A program made the translations under genes and the position numbers. A DNA stretch of 64,000 nucleotides from Brachynemurus nebulosus (taxonomy: Eukaryota; Arthropoda; Insecta; Neuroptera; Myrmeleontidae): positions 36,368,413 to 36,432,412 of the forward strand of contig JAPWDM010000007.1 of NCBI GenBank assembly GCA_035578155.1. The letters run 5' to 3'. The notes under the pieces are model-generated. The model was not told the DNA's origin. It did no database searches and was given only the letters and a program-made list of their open reading frames with translations. Shown here piece by piece: positions 30,444-42,052 of the stretch (position 1 is its first letter; every line of letters begins with the position of its first letter).

Positions 30444-31411
30444 GTGTATTGAGATTACACTCAATATCCTAAATCTTCCTAAAATTTAGGAGTTTGGTAT
30501 AAATTTAACGATAGTTGGGTGAATCGAAGTTCATTAGGTGAATTGTCGTCACTTCAACAGCCATCAACACCTTAGTTTTCGTCGAAAATAAATTATCTTT
30601 TGCATATGTAAAATAATGGCCAGAATGCTCAGTTTTTTTGTGCAAATTACTTATGCATATATTTAGAAAAATGCAACAAAATATGACTTAAATTTCCTGT
30701 AAATCAACAATCAAGTCTATATACTTATGCATATATTCAGAAAAAGGCAACAAAATATGATTTAAATTTCGTGTAAATCAACAATCAAGTCGTTGGGAAA
30801 TGTTTATATTTTTTGTTTTATTCGTTTCAACTGAAATAAACATTGATATTGGTGTCTCTGTTTAATACTTACGTTAAACAATTTCTCAGTTTTTTTGGTA
30901 AATCATTCTGCTATCTCGTACCGTCTTGTGTATTGAGATTACACTCAATATCCTAAATCTTCCTAAAATTTAGGAGTTTGGTATAAATTTAACGATAGTT
31001 GGGTGAATCGAAGTTCATTAGGTGAATTGTCGTCACTTCAACAGCCATCAACACCTTAGTTTTCGTCGAAAATAAAATATCTTTTGCATATGTAAAATAA
31101 TGCCCAGAATTCTCAGTTTTTTTGTGCAAATTACTTATGCATATATTCAGAAAAATACAACAAAATATGACTTAAATTTCGTGTAAATCAACAATCAAGT
31201 CTATATACTTATGCATATATTCAGAAAAAGGCAACAAAATATGATTTAAATTTCGTGTAAATCAACAATCAAGTCGTTGGGAAATGTTTATATTTTTTGT
31301 TTTATTCGTTTCAACTGAAATAAACATTGATATTGGTGTCTCTGTTTAATACTTACGTTAAACAATTTCTCAGTTTTTTTGGTAAATCATTCTGCTATCT
31401 CGTACCGTCTT
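30444..31411. repeat. 484-bp tandem duplication carrying a USP C-terminal fragment
   Basis: 30444-30927 and 30928-31411 are almost identical. Each contains (30489-30575 and 30973-31059) the reading VWYKFNDSWVNRSSLGELSS and QQPSTP-stop, the last block of the USP domain, and inside that an extra duplication around ACTTATGCATATATTCAGAA. The USP-derived part differs from 28525-28620 mainly by Ala to Gly. High identity indicates a recent duplication. Confidence 0.9.
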
Positions 31412-32029
31412 CATATACAGGTATCTGTTTATCACACTTATACACGAATTGAATAGAATATTTGTTCTCTTATTTTAATAATGTAATTCACATTTATTCT
31501 CTGTCTTTTATCTCGTACACTGTTCACACACATGCATTTGTACGGTTATTTATACGTACATTTTAATATGTGTGTGAAAAAGTCTTGAGAATGTATGTCA
31601 GCATTACTTATTTCGTTCTCTGTTCGTATCGAACGTTTAACGGATGGTTTATCTTTGTTTCACCAATTTACAACATTTGATATGTGTCGTGTATGTATCA
31701 GCACCGAGACTTGTGATCATGTAGTATGGTTAAAGTCCACCGCAAGTGGCGGACATTGGCACAAAACGGCGCTCCGCCTCCAGTTCGCATGGGAATTTAT
31801 TTAAAAACACGCCTTCCACAAAAGGCTTATCATCATCATAGTCGTGAGTGTGTTTGTTGTCAGTGAAAAGTATTTTGTGGAAAATTTGCCATTAAATTCC
31901 ACGGTGAATGTCTATCTGTGCATATGTATCTGTATTTGCATAGGAACGATTACAGTACTATTTGCAGTGTTCAGGTTATAATGTTCAGTAGAATATTTCT
32001 TCGTTTTCAACGAAATTAAACTTTGGCCA
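31412..32029. other. No gene recognised
   Basis: The GC-richer stretch 31690-31800 carries a 69-aa plus frame (CISTETCDHVVWLKSTASGG) that I do not recognise and cannot support as a gene. Confidence 0.3.
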
Positions 32030-32345
32030 AGCAATTTTGCAAAATAAACTGCTGTCGCTACGGTTATAGCAGAATTTCGATGTCATTTATGGGAAATTAG
32101 TTTTTTTTTTTTTTTTGGCTTCCATACCTTAAAAGAGAAATATTAGTTTTTCTCGGTAACTAGTTTACATAGAAAAATGGTTTAAAAACCTTTTTTATGT
32201 GATTTTGTCTCCTCTTTCCAATGGTGTAAAAAAATTTCAAAAAAATTTTTGAATAAGTGAAAATTTTGGCAAAATAATTTTTTCCACGAACAAAAACCAT
32301 GTTCCAGGCATCGGGCGTGCCTGGCTAACGAACTTGTCCAACGGT
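32030..32345 (-). repeat. ~296-bp family member, inverted
   Basis: The complement contains GTTAGCCAGGCACG, TGGTTTTTGTTCGTGGAAAA and TTTGCCAAAATTTTCACTTA, matching the units at 16370-16960. Confidence 0.65.
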
Positions 32346-32414
32346 TTGTTTTTGTGGATTCGACGACGTTCTAGAATTTTTAATAGTTTTCGCCACATTT
32401 CCGCCAATACTTCT

Positions 32415-32480
32415 GCTGTCCTCAATAATTGATCTTCGACTCAAACTCATGGCCGGATCGGGGGGGGGGGGGGGGCATGT
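32415..32480. mobile_element. LLG motif joined to hAT terminus, with 16-G tract
   Basis: CAATAATTGATCTTCGACTC (LLG-motif core, minus) followed by AAACT and CATGGCCGGATCG, the left-end version of the hAT end CAGGGCCGGATC. Then come 16 consecutive G (32460-32475) and GCATGTGCCCC. The GGGGGCAxGTGCCCC dyad is shared with 45110-45135. Confidence 0.5.
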
Positions 32481-33147
32481 GCCCCTCTGTAAGCTTTTAG
32501 GGGCGCCAAAACGCTGAAAATTTAAAATTTTGATTTCCCTCTTATGGTTTTGCTCTCCACACTTCCCAATATCCACCTGAAAGAGTAACCCTTTTTGTCT
32601 GGTAGGCAGATACAAATATTTTATGGGAATATGGGAATATAATATGGGAAAGCAGTTTTTCTTTGGGTTCTCTACTTTAAAAAGAATAACGGAACCCTTA
32701 TAAGATCGCATTTTTTTTTTTAAAAGCTGTGGTAACTTAGAAATTTGGAAAATATGGCATATTGTCAGTCAACTATTAGAATTTTCCAAAAAACGTATCG
32801 TGTGAGGTATCATTTGAAATAGATATCTCTAAAGATGTGGTCTTAATGATGTAACTCAAAATTTTGGAATAGTATGGCACATATATCGCTAGCCAACTAT
32901 CAGAATTTTCCAGAAAAGTATCGTGTGAGAATATCATTAAAAGAGATACTTTAAAAAATTCTAATAATATTTTTTTTTTTACGATTTTTGGCGCAGTGGT
33001 CTTAATGATGTAGCTCAAAATGATTCGCTCCCCTCGATCTTTTAGGTTTTTAAAGCTAAAATTTTGATTTTCCTCTTATGGTCTTCACTCTTCTGTACAC
33101 TTCCCAATATTCACCTGAAAGAGGAACCCTTTTGCCTGGTAGGTAGA
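32481..33147. repeat. Two diverged copies of a ~130-bp segment
   Basis: 32512-32625 and 33036-33147 share AAATTTTGATTTxCCTCTTATGG, CACTTCCCAATATxCACCTGA and CCTGGTAGG. Between them lie two copies of a segment with CTAxCAGAATTTTCCA and CGTGTGAG. The copy at 32600 shows the site uninterrupted, where the second is hit by a hAT MITE. Confidence 0.6.
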
Positions 33148-33551
33148 TAGTGATGAGCAAATGCAAGACCAAGACTAAGACTGTCAAGTCTTGGTCTTGT
33201 TCTTGCATTAAGAATCTTGGTCTTGGTCTTGATAGAGTAGTTTGAGTTTTGGTCTTGCAAAATGCAGTCTTGGTATTGCTGAAAAATCTTGCACTTTCGT
33301 GCATTTTTTTATTTGCAAATTCTTTCCTTCTAAAATCAGAATTTTCACTCTTTACGGTATCAATTTAGGTATACTTTCAAACTATTTAAATAGCTTAGCA
33401 AGAATCTTGCTGTTTTGTTGGTCTTGCTCACTTGAGTCTTGGTATTGGTCTTGCAGCCATACTTATAGTCTTGGTCTTGGCCTTGGTATACATAGTCTTG
33501 GTCTTGGTCTTGCAAAAAATGCAAGACCAAGACTAATTTCGCTCATCACTA
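33148..33551. mobile_element. TCTTGG-rich hAT MITE, copy 2
   Basis: 404 bp with TAGTGATGAGCAAA and GCTCATCACTA ends and flanks TAGGTAGA (33140-33147) and TAGGCAGA (33552-33559), one mismatch in eight. Its centre matches copy 1 (CTTTACGGTATCAATTTAGG). The target phrase TAGGCAGAT is seen unoccupied near 32601. Confidence 0.9.
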
Positions 33552-33559
33552 TAGGCAGA

Positions 33560-34810
33560 TAAAAATATTTTGTAATTTTTACCAACTTTTCTGAGGTTTG
33601 AATGGAGACTTGTAGCACCACTCTCACCTTCACGTGGTGAATCTCGTTACGTCGTTCAACCCTGCTGAGATTGTGGTTCCAATCATAATGAACAGCAAAA
33701 TCGACTGCTATTTGATAAAAAAATTCCTTTTAAGCTGCTATGATTTGACAATAAATCGTTCAATTTGGTGTACGTTTTCGACCAACGGTAAATTTTTATT
33801 TATCGCCTATAAAAAAGCAATAAAAATAATTGGTGTTGTCTACCGGCTAAAGATCATTTCACGTACCGAAGACGGATACAGAAATTTCTACGAAAACATT
33901 TAATCTGATTGACCTGATTGAAAAGTGTGCGCGAACTGGTAGAGACGACAGATACATTGTGTTGTGCGTCCCCGAAAAATTGAGACATCGAATTATCCGA
34001 CAATGACATCCATTAAGTGAACAAATTTTTTTCGTTGTTGCCAATATATAATAAGATACGTTGTCAGTTGACACTAAATGGAGAATTTTAAATTGAACTA
34101 TAAACCGGCAGACACATAGGTAAAACGATAGCAGGAATATTGGATAATTTTGTGCGAAGATATTTTGTTTTATATACCCACTTGTCTTTTGTGGGTGCAT
34201 GTATGTTCCTCCTTCACATATGAGCTACTTGCTGGATGCCGCGTAAATAAGATTAAAGAACACTGATATTGGGAATTTATTTTTTTTTATAGAACACATC
34301 ATGTTCTCATCTTGTTAGTGTTAACCGCTATCATTATTCAGAATATTGTATGTGGATTTTGATTTGATTTCCCGTTAATATAACTGAAACGTGGTTTATT
34401 TTTTATTACTTTCTTCATCCACATACTCATTTTCGACTAGAGCGTTTGTTTGTTTGTCTTTGTTTACTCGCGTTTCGGTATCGTAAATTTCTCATCCAAT
34501 AAAAAAAAAAATGAATTTGGAAGAAATCATAAAATTTGCACTAAGATTAATCTCATCTTAAATATGTTTTTGGGGGGATTTAATTTGGTGAGGTTTTGTA
34601 AGTGAACGAATTTATTAGTTGAAAAATTTTTCCATGTTTTGAATTTTGGTTCTTCCTTTAAAAATGCTCTATTCAAAGGTGATTGTCATTCTAGGCATGG
34701 TCTTTACGATTTATACTCCAGGGTTGAAAATTGGACAGTCTCTACTTAGCAGCTTTAAACAAACTTTGGAGATTTATATTTTTAAAAAATGGGTGTTGAA
34801 CGTGCATTAA
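33560..34810. other. No gene recognised
   Basis: A plus frame at 33634-33903 (89 codons: VNLVTSFNPAEIVVPIIMNS at its start) is open but unrecognised and lacks splice or repeat context. The rest is AT-rich. Confidence 0.3.
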
Positions 34811-35284
34811 CAGGGTTCCCACAGACCTGGAAAGTCAGGGAAATTAATTCACAGTCATGAAAAGTCAGGGAAGGTAGTGAAAATAGGCCGAAAGTTATGG
34901 AAAATTGGTCAAAATCGAGATAAATCAGGGACTCTTATAAAACGATAAGGAGCGCGCGTTTTTTTTGTAGAAGTTAGAATGCTGTTGCGATATAATCTCT
35001 AAGTTTTAGAAAACATCCAACATTTCGATTTTTAGTTTATGTATTTTTGTAAGAGTTTTTTGTTACTTGTCATTACTTTTATTTAAGTCATATGTAAGTT
35101 AAGTTTTAGTAAGGACGGCTATGGAGATGGTGGAGACCGTATTAAATAATAATATTTTTTCTTTCAACATACCATTATTCTTACATTTACCCGAAGAAGT
35201 CATGACTTTATATATGTCGATAGTTTTGGAAATACGTCATGGAATGTCAGGGAAATTGAAAATTAAATTTCTGTGGGAACCCTG
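34811..35284. mobile_element. MITE with CAGGGTTCCCACAGA ends, 5-bp duplication
   Basis: 474 bp. Both ends read CAGGGTTCCCACAGA inward, then GTCAGGGAAATT-type subterminal repeats at both sides. Flanks are ATTAA on each side, with no 8-bp duplication. The ends look hAT-like; a 5-bp duplication fits the hAT5 group. A fragment of a related family (CAGGGTGGCGATCGACCTGG) is at 56432. Confidence 0.75.
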
Positions 35285-36374
35285 ATTAAGTCAAGAGTTA
35301 AGATTCTTCGGTGGTTAAAGTTAAAATATATAGTTTATTATAAGAATTTATATTCGACAATGTTACTTAACGGTCAAGTATGTGATGATTTAATTCTTCT
35401 CTGTATCATCTAAAAAAAACTCATCATCAAGTTCAGCATTTCGTAAATGGAGTTTAAAAGTGGTAAAAGGAACTTCAACTTCACTTTTTGAAACTTATTC
35501 CTAAGAAATTACGATTTTTACGAGATTTACACCGAAAAGTGAATAATGGAGGATGTGACAGACGGACAAACAGACAGATTTATCAAAACTGTAAACACAA
35601 GAAAAATTTCAGAATTTTAATATGTACTTTTTCAAATTTTATTTTGTCCTCTTGAAAGTAATAATACTGGTAAAATAGCAAAAAATTTCAGTCAGTGTCA
35701 ATACTTGCTCATGCAGTTTTGGCTCAGCGCCCCCGAAAGTTATCGTTTCGTCTCTGGTTTGCGTTCTTTTAACTCAGACGTCTGTCTTTTTCAAAATAAG
35801 GCAAATCGTAAATAAAGAAAAGTATGTTGCTTCTATAAATTCAGCTTTCTCTATTGTTTTTTGAATGGTATACCAAGTTTCAAATATATTTATTATTTCT
35901 ATACCCCCTAATGCGTTGTGAAGGGATCATTGGAGAACTGGGGTTAATATCCCATTTCATGTGTTTATATCCAAACAAACCTGTTAGATATTTAATATAT
36001 TAGTTACTATGTTAACCTTTTTTCGCAACACAAAGTCATGTGCATTCAAATTTAAAAAATAAATAAATAAATCCTTCAGTAAGATTACGTTTGTTTAAAA
36101 TGTGTATCTACAAATAGAGATATGTTGATTTACTATTTAAAATTGTTAAACTTTTTAACTTTCCCTCATGAAACAATTTTACTAGCAACTTCAGAATGGA
36201 CTTGGATGCAACTATTCAGAGGTCTCGTATTTTTATACTTTATGATGTGGGTGAAGGACAAGCACGGTGATGGGAACCAGGATTTGGAAATTGTGCATCT
36301 GTATCCGTCTTTTTAAAGGAACTATGTTGGTATTCTTCTGGAATTATGAAGGGAAATTTTTTTACAAGTATAGG
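35285..36374. other. No gene recognised
   Basis: AT-rich. A GGACAAACAGACAGA stretch near 35568 is the kind of low-complexity phrase common in insect intergenic DNA. A 64-codon plus frame at 36122-36316 is unrecognised. Confidence 0.35.
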
Positions 36375-36455
36375 TAAGCGGCCGCGGGAATCGAATCCTC
36401 GACCTACTAGTCCGTAAATATTCAGTCTTTTGCCGAATTAAATTGTAGCCCGAAG
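36375..36455 (-). repeat. tRNA-like / SINE-like fragment
   Basis: The minus strand reads TTCGGCAAAAGACTGAATA, GGACTAGTAGGTCGAGG and GATTCGATTCCCGC, in the order D arm, anticodon arm (CTAGTAG loop) and T arm of a tRNA, with a degenerate B box. Stems are imperfect. A pseudogene or SINE head is likelier than a functional tRNA. Confidence 0.35.
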
Positions 36456-37744
36456 CTTTAGCTTCGATCATCTTCGGTAGCGTACAGAACTTTCGGGTAC
36501 ATATTCGCCTTCGGTGCTATTTTTAAGTTTGATGTCTTTGTGCAACCGGATCGGAGGAGGGGTCATGACCAGCCTCGTGTATCTACACTTGCATTTAGCT
36601 TGCGTATGTGCTACTTGACGGACGGATAGACTTGACAAAATTACAAGGCTTTCGAGATTTTTTTTGCCTATGACTAGTACTTTTAACTTCGGTTTCGGCT
36701 ACAAACGGATCTTCGATGGAAGCACAATATTAAGAAGAACCTCCTGGTGACGTCGTAAAATTTAGAAAGCATCATTTAGTAAAACACTAACTTAATAAAA
36801 TGTGACACCAATTCAAATTTAAATATATGGCTTTATTACAACTATTATGGTGAATGTTTGCCCCAAATAATACATATTACAAAATTGCTAAAAACATTGC
36901 CATCACACACGACGATATAGCCAAACCAACCCCCGTTGCGGTGCTAGAGGATACACTTACATATATTACTTAACCACGGTGGTTATTTACCGTCTCATGT
37001 AATATCGTTACCTAAGTCGATTTACACGTATCAGATTCAGTGGTAGCGGAACCATTGCAATAAACGAAGACAAGTATATATTTATGTAGCTAATATGATA
37101 TAATAGTTCTTTTTTCATTTGGTGTCGCCAGTGTCGTCAAACGTATGAGTTATGGTATTAATATCATCCATTTTAGGGTTGACAATATTTAAATTTAACA
37201 AAAATTATAAGAATTCTTTTGGGTGTACATGCTTTGATCGTGAGTCCAAGAATATTTCAATCGTAGGTCGAAGTTTTTCTAGTTTTTGGGGCGGTGTGAG
37301 GCGCCAAAAGGCGCCAGGCTAAGTGTGGGTGCGGATTACAGTTAGTGTAAAACAAATATGTAAATATATATTTGATTTTGGTACCGCTTGTGTGTTCACC
37401 GTCTCTGTTAGTTGTTCATAAATTTTGGGTGTGGCTGCTTTATTATGAAACTTGGATTTCCGTTAACTTCTCAAATGTAGTAGTATTTGCTAGGAACCTT
37501 AGATTTTGTCCCGAAAGCTGTGAAAATCCCTAGCCACTGAGAAGCCCTAACTTAATCCAACATGGACTTCGACGAATTTTTTTTTTTTGCTTCCGAGACT
37601 ACTAAAATAGCGGACACATTATGATCACTTTTGAAAAATAAAAAATTGTTCCCCCCAAAGATAAAATTTTTTACGCACATTTTACGTTTTAGGGCTTCCT
37701 GAACAATTTTGGACTTTTGGTTTGGTGTCTGTTCGTTTGGGTGT
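36456..37744. other. No gene recognised
   Basis: AGGCGCCAAAAGGCGCC at 37302-37318 is a short dyad. No frames or termini supported. Confidence 0.35.
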
Positions 37745-38018
37745 CGCCAGTTTGCATCAAGTGGTATAACTTCTGAACTGTTCGATTGTTTGTAATGAAA
37801 TTTTCAGAAATTATGCACTTTGGTTCCTAGATAGGCCCCTATGAATTTAATCGAAATCAAAGTAACGGTAGCTATGCCGCTACCATGTCATTCCATTAAT
37901 ATACTAAATTGCACCAAGTGGCATAACTTCTGAACTATTCAATTCTTCTTTATGAAATTGTTAGAATTATGCTGTCTGGTTCCTAGATGGTCCCCTGCAA
38001 ATTTCATTGCATTCGAAG
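37745..38018. repeat. ~160-bp diverged tandem repeat
   Basis: CATCAAGTGGTATAACTTC and CACCAAGTGGCATAACTTC begin units at about 37755 and 37914, both running to GGTTCCTAGATxGxCCCC. Confidence 0.7.
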
Positions 38019-38021
38019 TAA

Positions 38022-38436
38022 GGCCCGATTTACATTAACGCTCCGCTCTCGGTACGATATCACTCTACTCTCACTCCGATATAATGTTGTTGTGTTCACA
38101 CTACAGTGCTGATATCATGCTGGTAGCTATTCGTTCTCTATTCACATTATAATGCCACTCTGGGTACGCTCCCAATTCAATACAAATATCTTTTCATAAC
38201 AACTGAATGCAAGCGGAGTGGAGTGGAATCAAAAAAGTGTTTACATTATAGGTACAAACCATAACAAGTCTGCTATCGCTCCGATAAAATATTACCCGAG
38301 TGGTATTGATATTGGTGTGGCATTGGAGCGAGAGCGAACCGTGAATACACTCATTGTTTATTATGTAAGAATATATTATCGAATCGGGAGCGGAGTGATA
38401 TCGTACTGAGAGCGGAGCGTTAATGTAAATCGGGCC
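38022..38436. mobile_element. PIF/Harbinger-like MITE, TAA duplication
   Basis: 415 bp flanked by TAA (38019-38021 and 38437-38439). Inverted ends start GGCCCGATTTACATTAACGC and match for about 45 bp with one or two mismatches. TAA duplication and GGxCCxxTTTACA ends are typical of PIF/Harbinger. The interior contains degenerate copies of the same CACTCxGxTC phrases. No transposase. Confidence 0.85.
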
Positions 38437-38439
38437 TAA

Positions 38440-39400
38440 TTTGTGAAGTATTTTGGGGGTTAGTTTCTAAAATATTTTTGCTATTATTTTATAATTTAAG
38501 TATTTTGAGTTACAATTTTTTATGAACTTTAAGGCGAAAATGTCACGGTATGTATTATTTGGTAGAATACTGTTTTAAAGTCTTTTACGAGTACGAGTAA
38601 GATGTCTGCCACATCCTATTGGCAGCGTATTTTTTTATTTGTATAACAATCATTCCATATTTTTATATAAGTGTTATTCTGTACAACCCTTGAAATTGAA
38701 TATAACATATTACATGCGACAACTAAATACCCGTATTTATATAAAAGCATGTAAGTACAAGTTCCCCGCGGTTTTTCAGGGGGACAATGTTCATAATAAT
38801 ATCACCGTGTTAAGAATTGGTGTTGTACGTTTCTTAATATTTCCTTTGTGTGCCGGTTCTGGGTGATTGATATCATCAAATTTTGTTTGGTAGCAGGGTA
38901 ACAGGTACGCGAATGTAATCGAGATATGTTCCCGTATCAAATTTGGGAGTAAAGGCCAAAAAATTTATGGCTTCATAGATGCAAGTAGTGTCAATTTCGT
39001 CAGTGATTTCATCTGTCGAGTTTAATCGTTCACGCTACTCTTTCGGCCACCCTCTGTCCTCTTTTGTGTATAAGACGGACCATTTTTTTTTTTTTTTTTT
39101 TTTTGCTAAAGTTATCTGGTTTGTACTATCTGATTATCTGATTTTGAAATCGTCGTGATCTATAACATTTATTTAAAAATAATTTTTCGTAGCCAAACCA
39201 GTTGACTACTATCGACAATGAATTTGAGTCGATTAACTTTTTATGTTCTTGACGATATCGATTTTTTAATGATTGAATTTTTTTCTTAACTCTTAATATA
39301 GACACGTCATATTTTCTCCTCAATAGACTTCCAATTTTTTCTGACGAAACAAACAAATGTATATGCCATCTGTCTAAAAACATTTAAGCAAAGGCATAGT
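38440..39400. other. No gene; one open acidic frame and a T22 tract
   Basis: On the minus strand about 38873-39040 is open without an ATG (STDEITDEIDTTCIYEAINF, then TPKFDTGTYLDYIRVP). It is protein-like but unrecognised. T22 lies at 39083-39104. Confidence 0.3.
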
Positions 39401-40600
39401 AGATATCTAACCTACTTCAAAATGGTTCGATGATCGATTTGCACGTGAGAAGCCGTACAAAGCACTGCTTGCATTTTCATTTATCAGTGTCATCCAAATA
39501 TTGGGAAAGTGGAAATAACGAAATTTTGGTATCGTATTTTCTACTCTAAGAATTTAGTTCCGATTATCGATTTGCACTCCACCAAATATGGTGGATGCTT
39601 GAACGTCAGACATCTTGAAATCATCATTTCGAAATGTTTTGATGATCGATTTGCACGTCAGAATCCGTATGGATCTTCATCATGACAAAGTAAATGAAAT
39701 ATTGGACAGTGTTTCTTTTTTGGTAGAATTGCAATATACTGTGTGGTGCGATATCTTGAAATCATCATTTCGAAATGGTTCGATGATCGATTTGCACGTC
39801 AGAATCCGTATGGATCTTCATCATGACAAAGTAAATGATGGTTACTTTAACTTCAAACGTTTCATACTCGAAACCTTCTGCAACAGAAAAAATTTTGACT
39901 GGCACTGTCTCAGAAATTATATCAATTTCTGAAATTTCTGAGCAAACTTACAACGAAGGCGTCTGAAATAATCTCTGCAATCACGGAAGTATTAACTACC
40001 ACAGAGGTTACTAACGTTACCTCTGAAATTTCAGAAGTGACTTCGGAAACTATGAGAGTTTCACACCGAAACAGTCTAGAAACCGAAGAAATTTCGACAA
40101 GCCAGGGGGGAGAAACGGCATCATTTTCTGAAATACAAAGTTCGACTGAGCTAGCTTCAGCTTGAATGTCAGACATGTTGAAATCATCATTTCGAAATGG
40201 TTCGATGATCGATTTACATGTCAGAATCCGTATGGATTTTCATCATCGTAGCTCTCATTTTCATTTACTTTACCGGTAAATTACAATGTAAATGAAGTAT
40301 TGGAAAAATTTCCCCAATATTTGACAGTGTTTCCTTTTTGGTGTCGTATTTTTACCCTTAGATAGTTCCGATTATCGATTTGCACGCCACCAAATATTGT
40401 GGATGCTTGAACGTCAGACATCTTGAAATCATCATTTCGAAATGGTTCGATGATCAATTTGCACGTCAGAATCCGTATGGATCTTCATCATGACAAAGTA
40501 AATCAAATATTGGACACTGTTTCCTTTTTGGTAGAATATTTTTCCCTTAGAATCTACTTTCAATATCGATCTGCACCACCACGTTTGGCACCCATAAATC
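39400..40600 (+). repeat. Tandem repeat with TTCGATGATCGATTTGCACG core
   Basis: Core phrases near 39425, 39635, 39777, 40199 and 40445 are followed by TCAGAATCCGTATGGATxTT and GACAAAGTAAATxAAATATT. Spacing is irregular (140-420 bp), consistent with units of mixed length; a peptide DLHVRIRMDLHHDKVN repeats. Confidence 0.75.
39840..40163 (+). pseudogene. Thr/Ser/Glu-rich coding fragment inside the repeat
   Basis: Plus strand, with one frameshift near 39950: SATEKILTGTVSEIISISEI, then TTKASEIISAITEVLTTTEV, TNVTSEISEVTSETMRVSH, ending EIQSSTELASA and a stop. The EVT/EIS periodicity looks like a low-complexity extracellular or mucin-like protein. It differs in codon texture from the flanking repeat, so it appears to be a captured insert. 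It has a general resemblance to the Thr/Glu-rich repeats at 19.3-20.3 kb but no alignable core. Confidence 0.45.
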
Positions 40601-40684
40601 TTTGTTTTGCATTACGTTATGATGTGAGTGGAGGGCAAGAAAATTATTGAACGGCTAGGATTTGGAAGGTAATTGTCTGCAGTC

Positions 40685-40832
40685 AGTGATGAGCAAATGC
40701 AAAACAAAGACCAAACCTACGAAATCTTGGTCTTAATTTTGCATTAAGAGTCTTGGTCTTGTTAGTACGCTTTAAGTCTTGGTATGGGTCTTGCAAAGCG
40801 CAGTCTTGGTCTTCGTGTTGCTAATCTTACGA
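40685..40832. mobile_element. TCTTGG-rich hAT MITE, truncated third copy
   Basis: Starts CAGTGATGAGCAAATGC and keeps about 145 bp of the left part (GCATTAAGAGTCTTGGTC). The right terminus is missing. Confidence 0.75.
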
Positions 40833-42052
40833 TTTTATAAATAAATTTGGATAAATTTAAAATTTTATATAACTATCTCTCTGTGTCAAATTATTTTCCT
40901 TTACTACGAAAAACTACCGTGTTGGAAAAAAGATAAATATTTTGAAGGGGACGTTATAGATTTCCTTACGCTTGACAAACGTAATCTCCCGTCCAGGCGA
41001 ATATTTAATTTGAACTGATTTCGTAATGAAACGCCAAGAGGTGACAAACTAACTGACTGACATACCAGCATTAACATATGTACCACTTTTAAATGTACTA
41101 AATACATGAAATAGAATATTTTTAAATGTAAAATCGTTTCAAATGTGTTCGTACATATGTATGAGCCGAAGCTCAAATTCAATTATGAAACTTTTTCATC
41201 AATCATACTAGTCTTTTTGTAAGGGTTCAAAAATTTCCGATAATTGTATTACGTTAATTTTATATTTTGTGGAAAGGTGTATTTCGTTTTTGTCCAAATT
41301 TTGGATTGAGTTGAAGTTTTGAGTTGGGCGTTTCACCATAATGCCTCGCGAATGTCAATTTGTTAAAGAATGAAATCTGATCTCTGAAGTATTTAAAAAT
41401 AATTTTGTATATCTTTTTAATTTGAAATGTAAAAACGAACTTTGTTAGAGATCAAAAAATTCGTTTAACTGAAATTTAATACAAGTAATTTGTCTATTGA
41501 TTGATAAAAAGAATATAAATTAAAATACAGAGGTTCTCAACTAGGGTTGTTCAAAAACATTCAAATTTTAGTAATATAGAGAGGTAGAGCACTTTTTAAT
41601 CTTATTATTTAACGATATCCAGTGTAACATTTGTGAAGTGTTTTTATCTTGAAGAAATGCTTGGTGTTCTGGAATCTCAAATGTTTCGATATTTTTTTTC
41701 CATATCTTCGCTAGTTATTTCGTGATTGAAAAATGTTGAGATTCACTGGCGACTGAATGGCCGTACATATAGTGATACCGTTTGACACCTCTAGATAATT
41801 AAAATAAAAAGCAGCATAATTTTAGTTAATTAAATTCTGTGCTAGAGAAAATCATTCCTCTTTTTTATACTTGAAGCGGTAAGTTGTCGACTAGAGAAGG
41901 ACGATAGGGGGGTTTCTTAGATGGTTTCATTTCCTTTCTAACGATTATTTAACGAACGATTGTGTCAGTGTCGCTGTATCCACCATTCACTAAATGGAAA
42001 GACTAATATTAGCAATCTGCTATGAACACCTTTAATTAAACTTAAAAATAAA
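40833..42052. other. No gene recognised
   Basis: AT-rich. A minus frame at 40904-41182 has no recognisable content. Confidence 0.35.
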
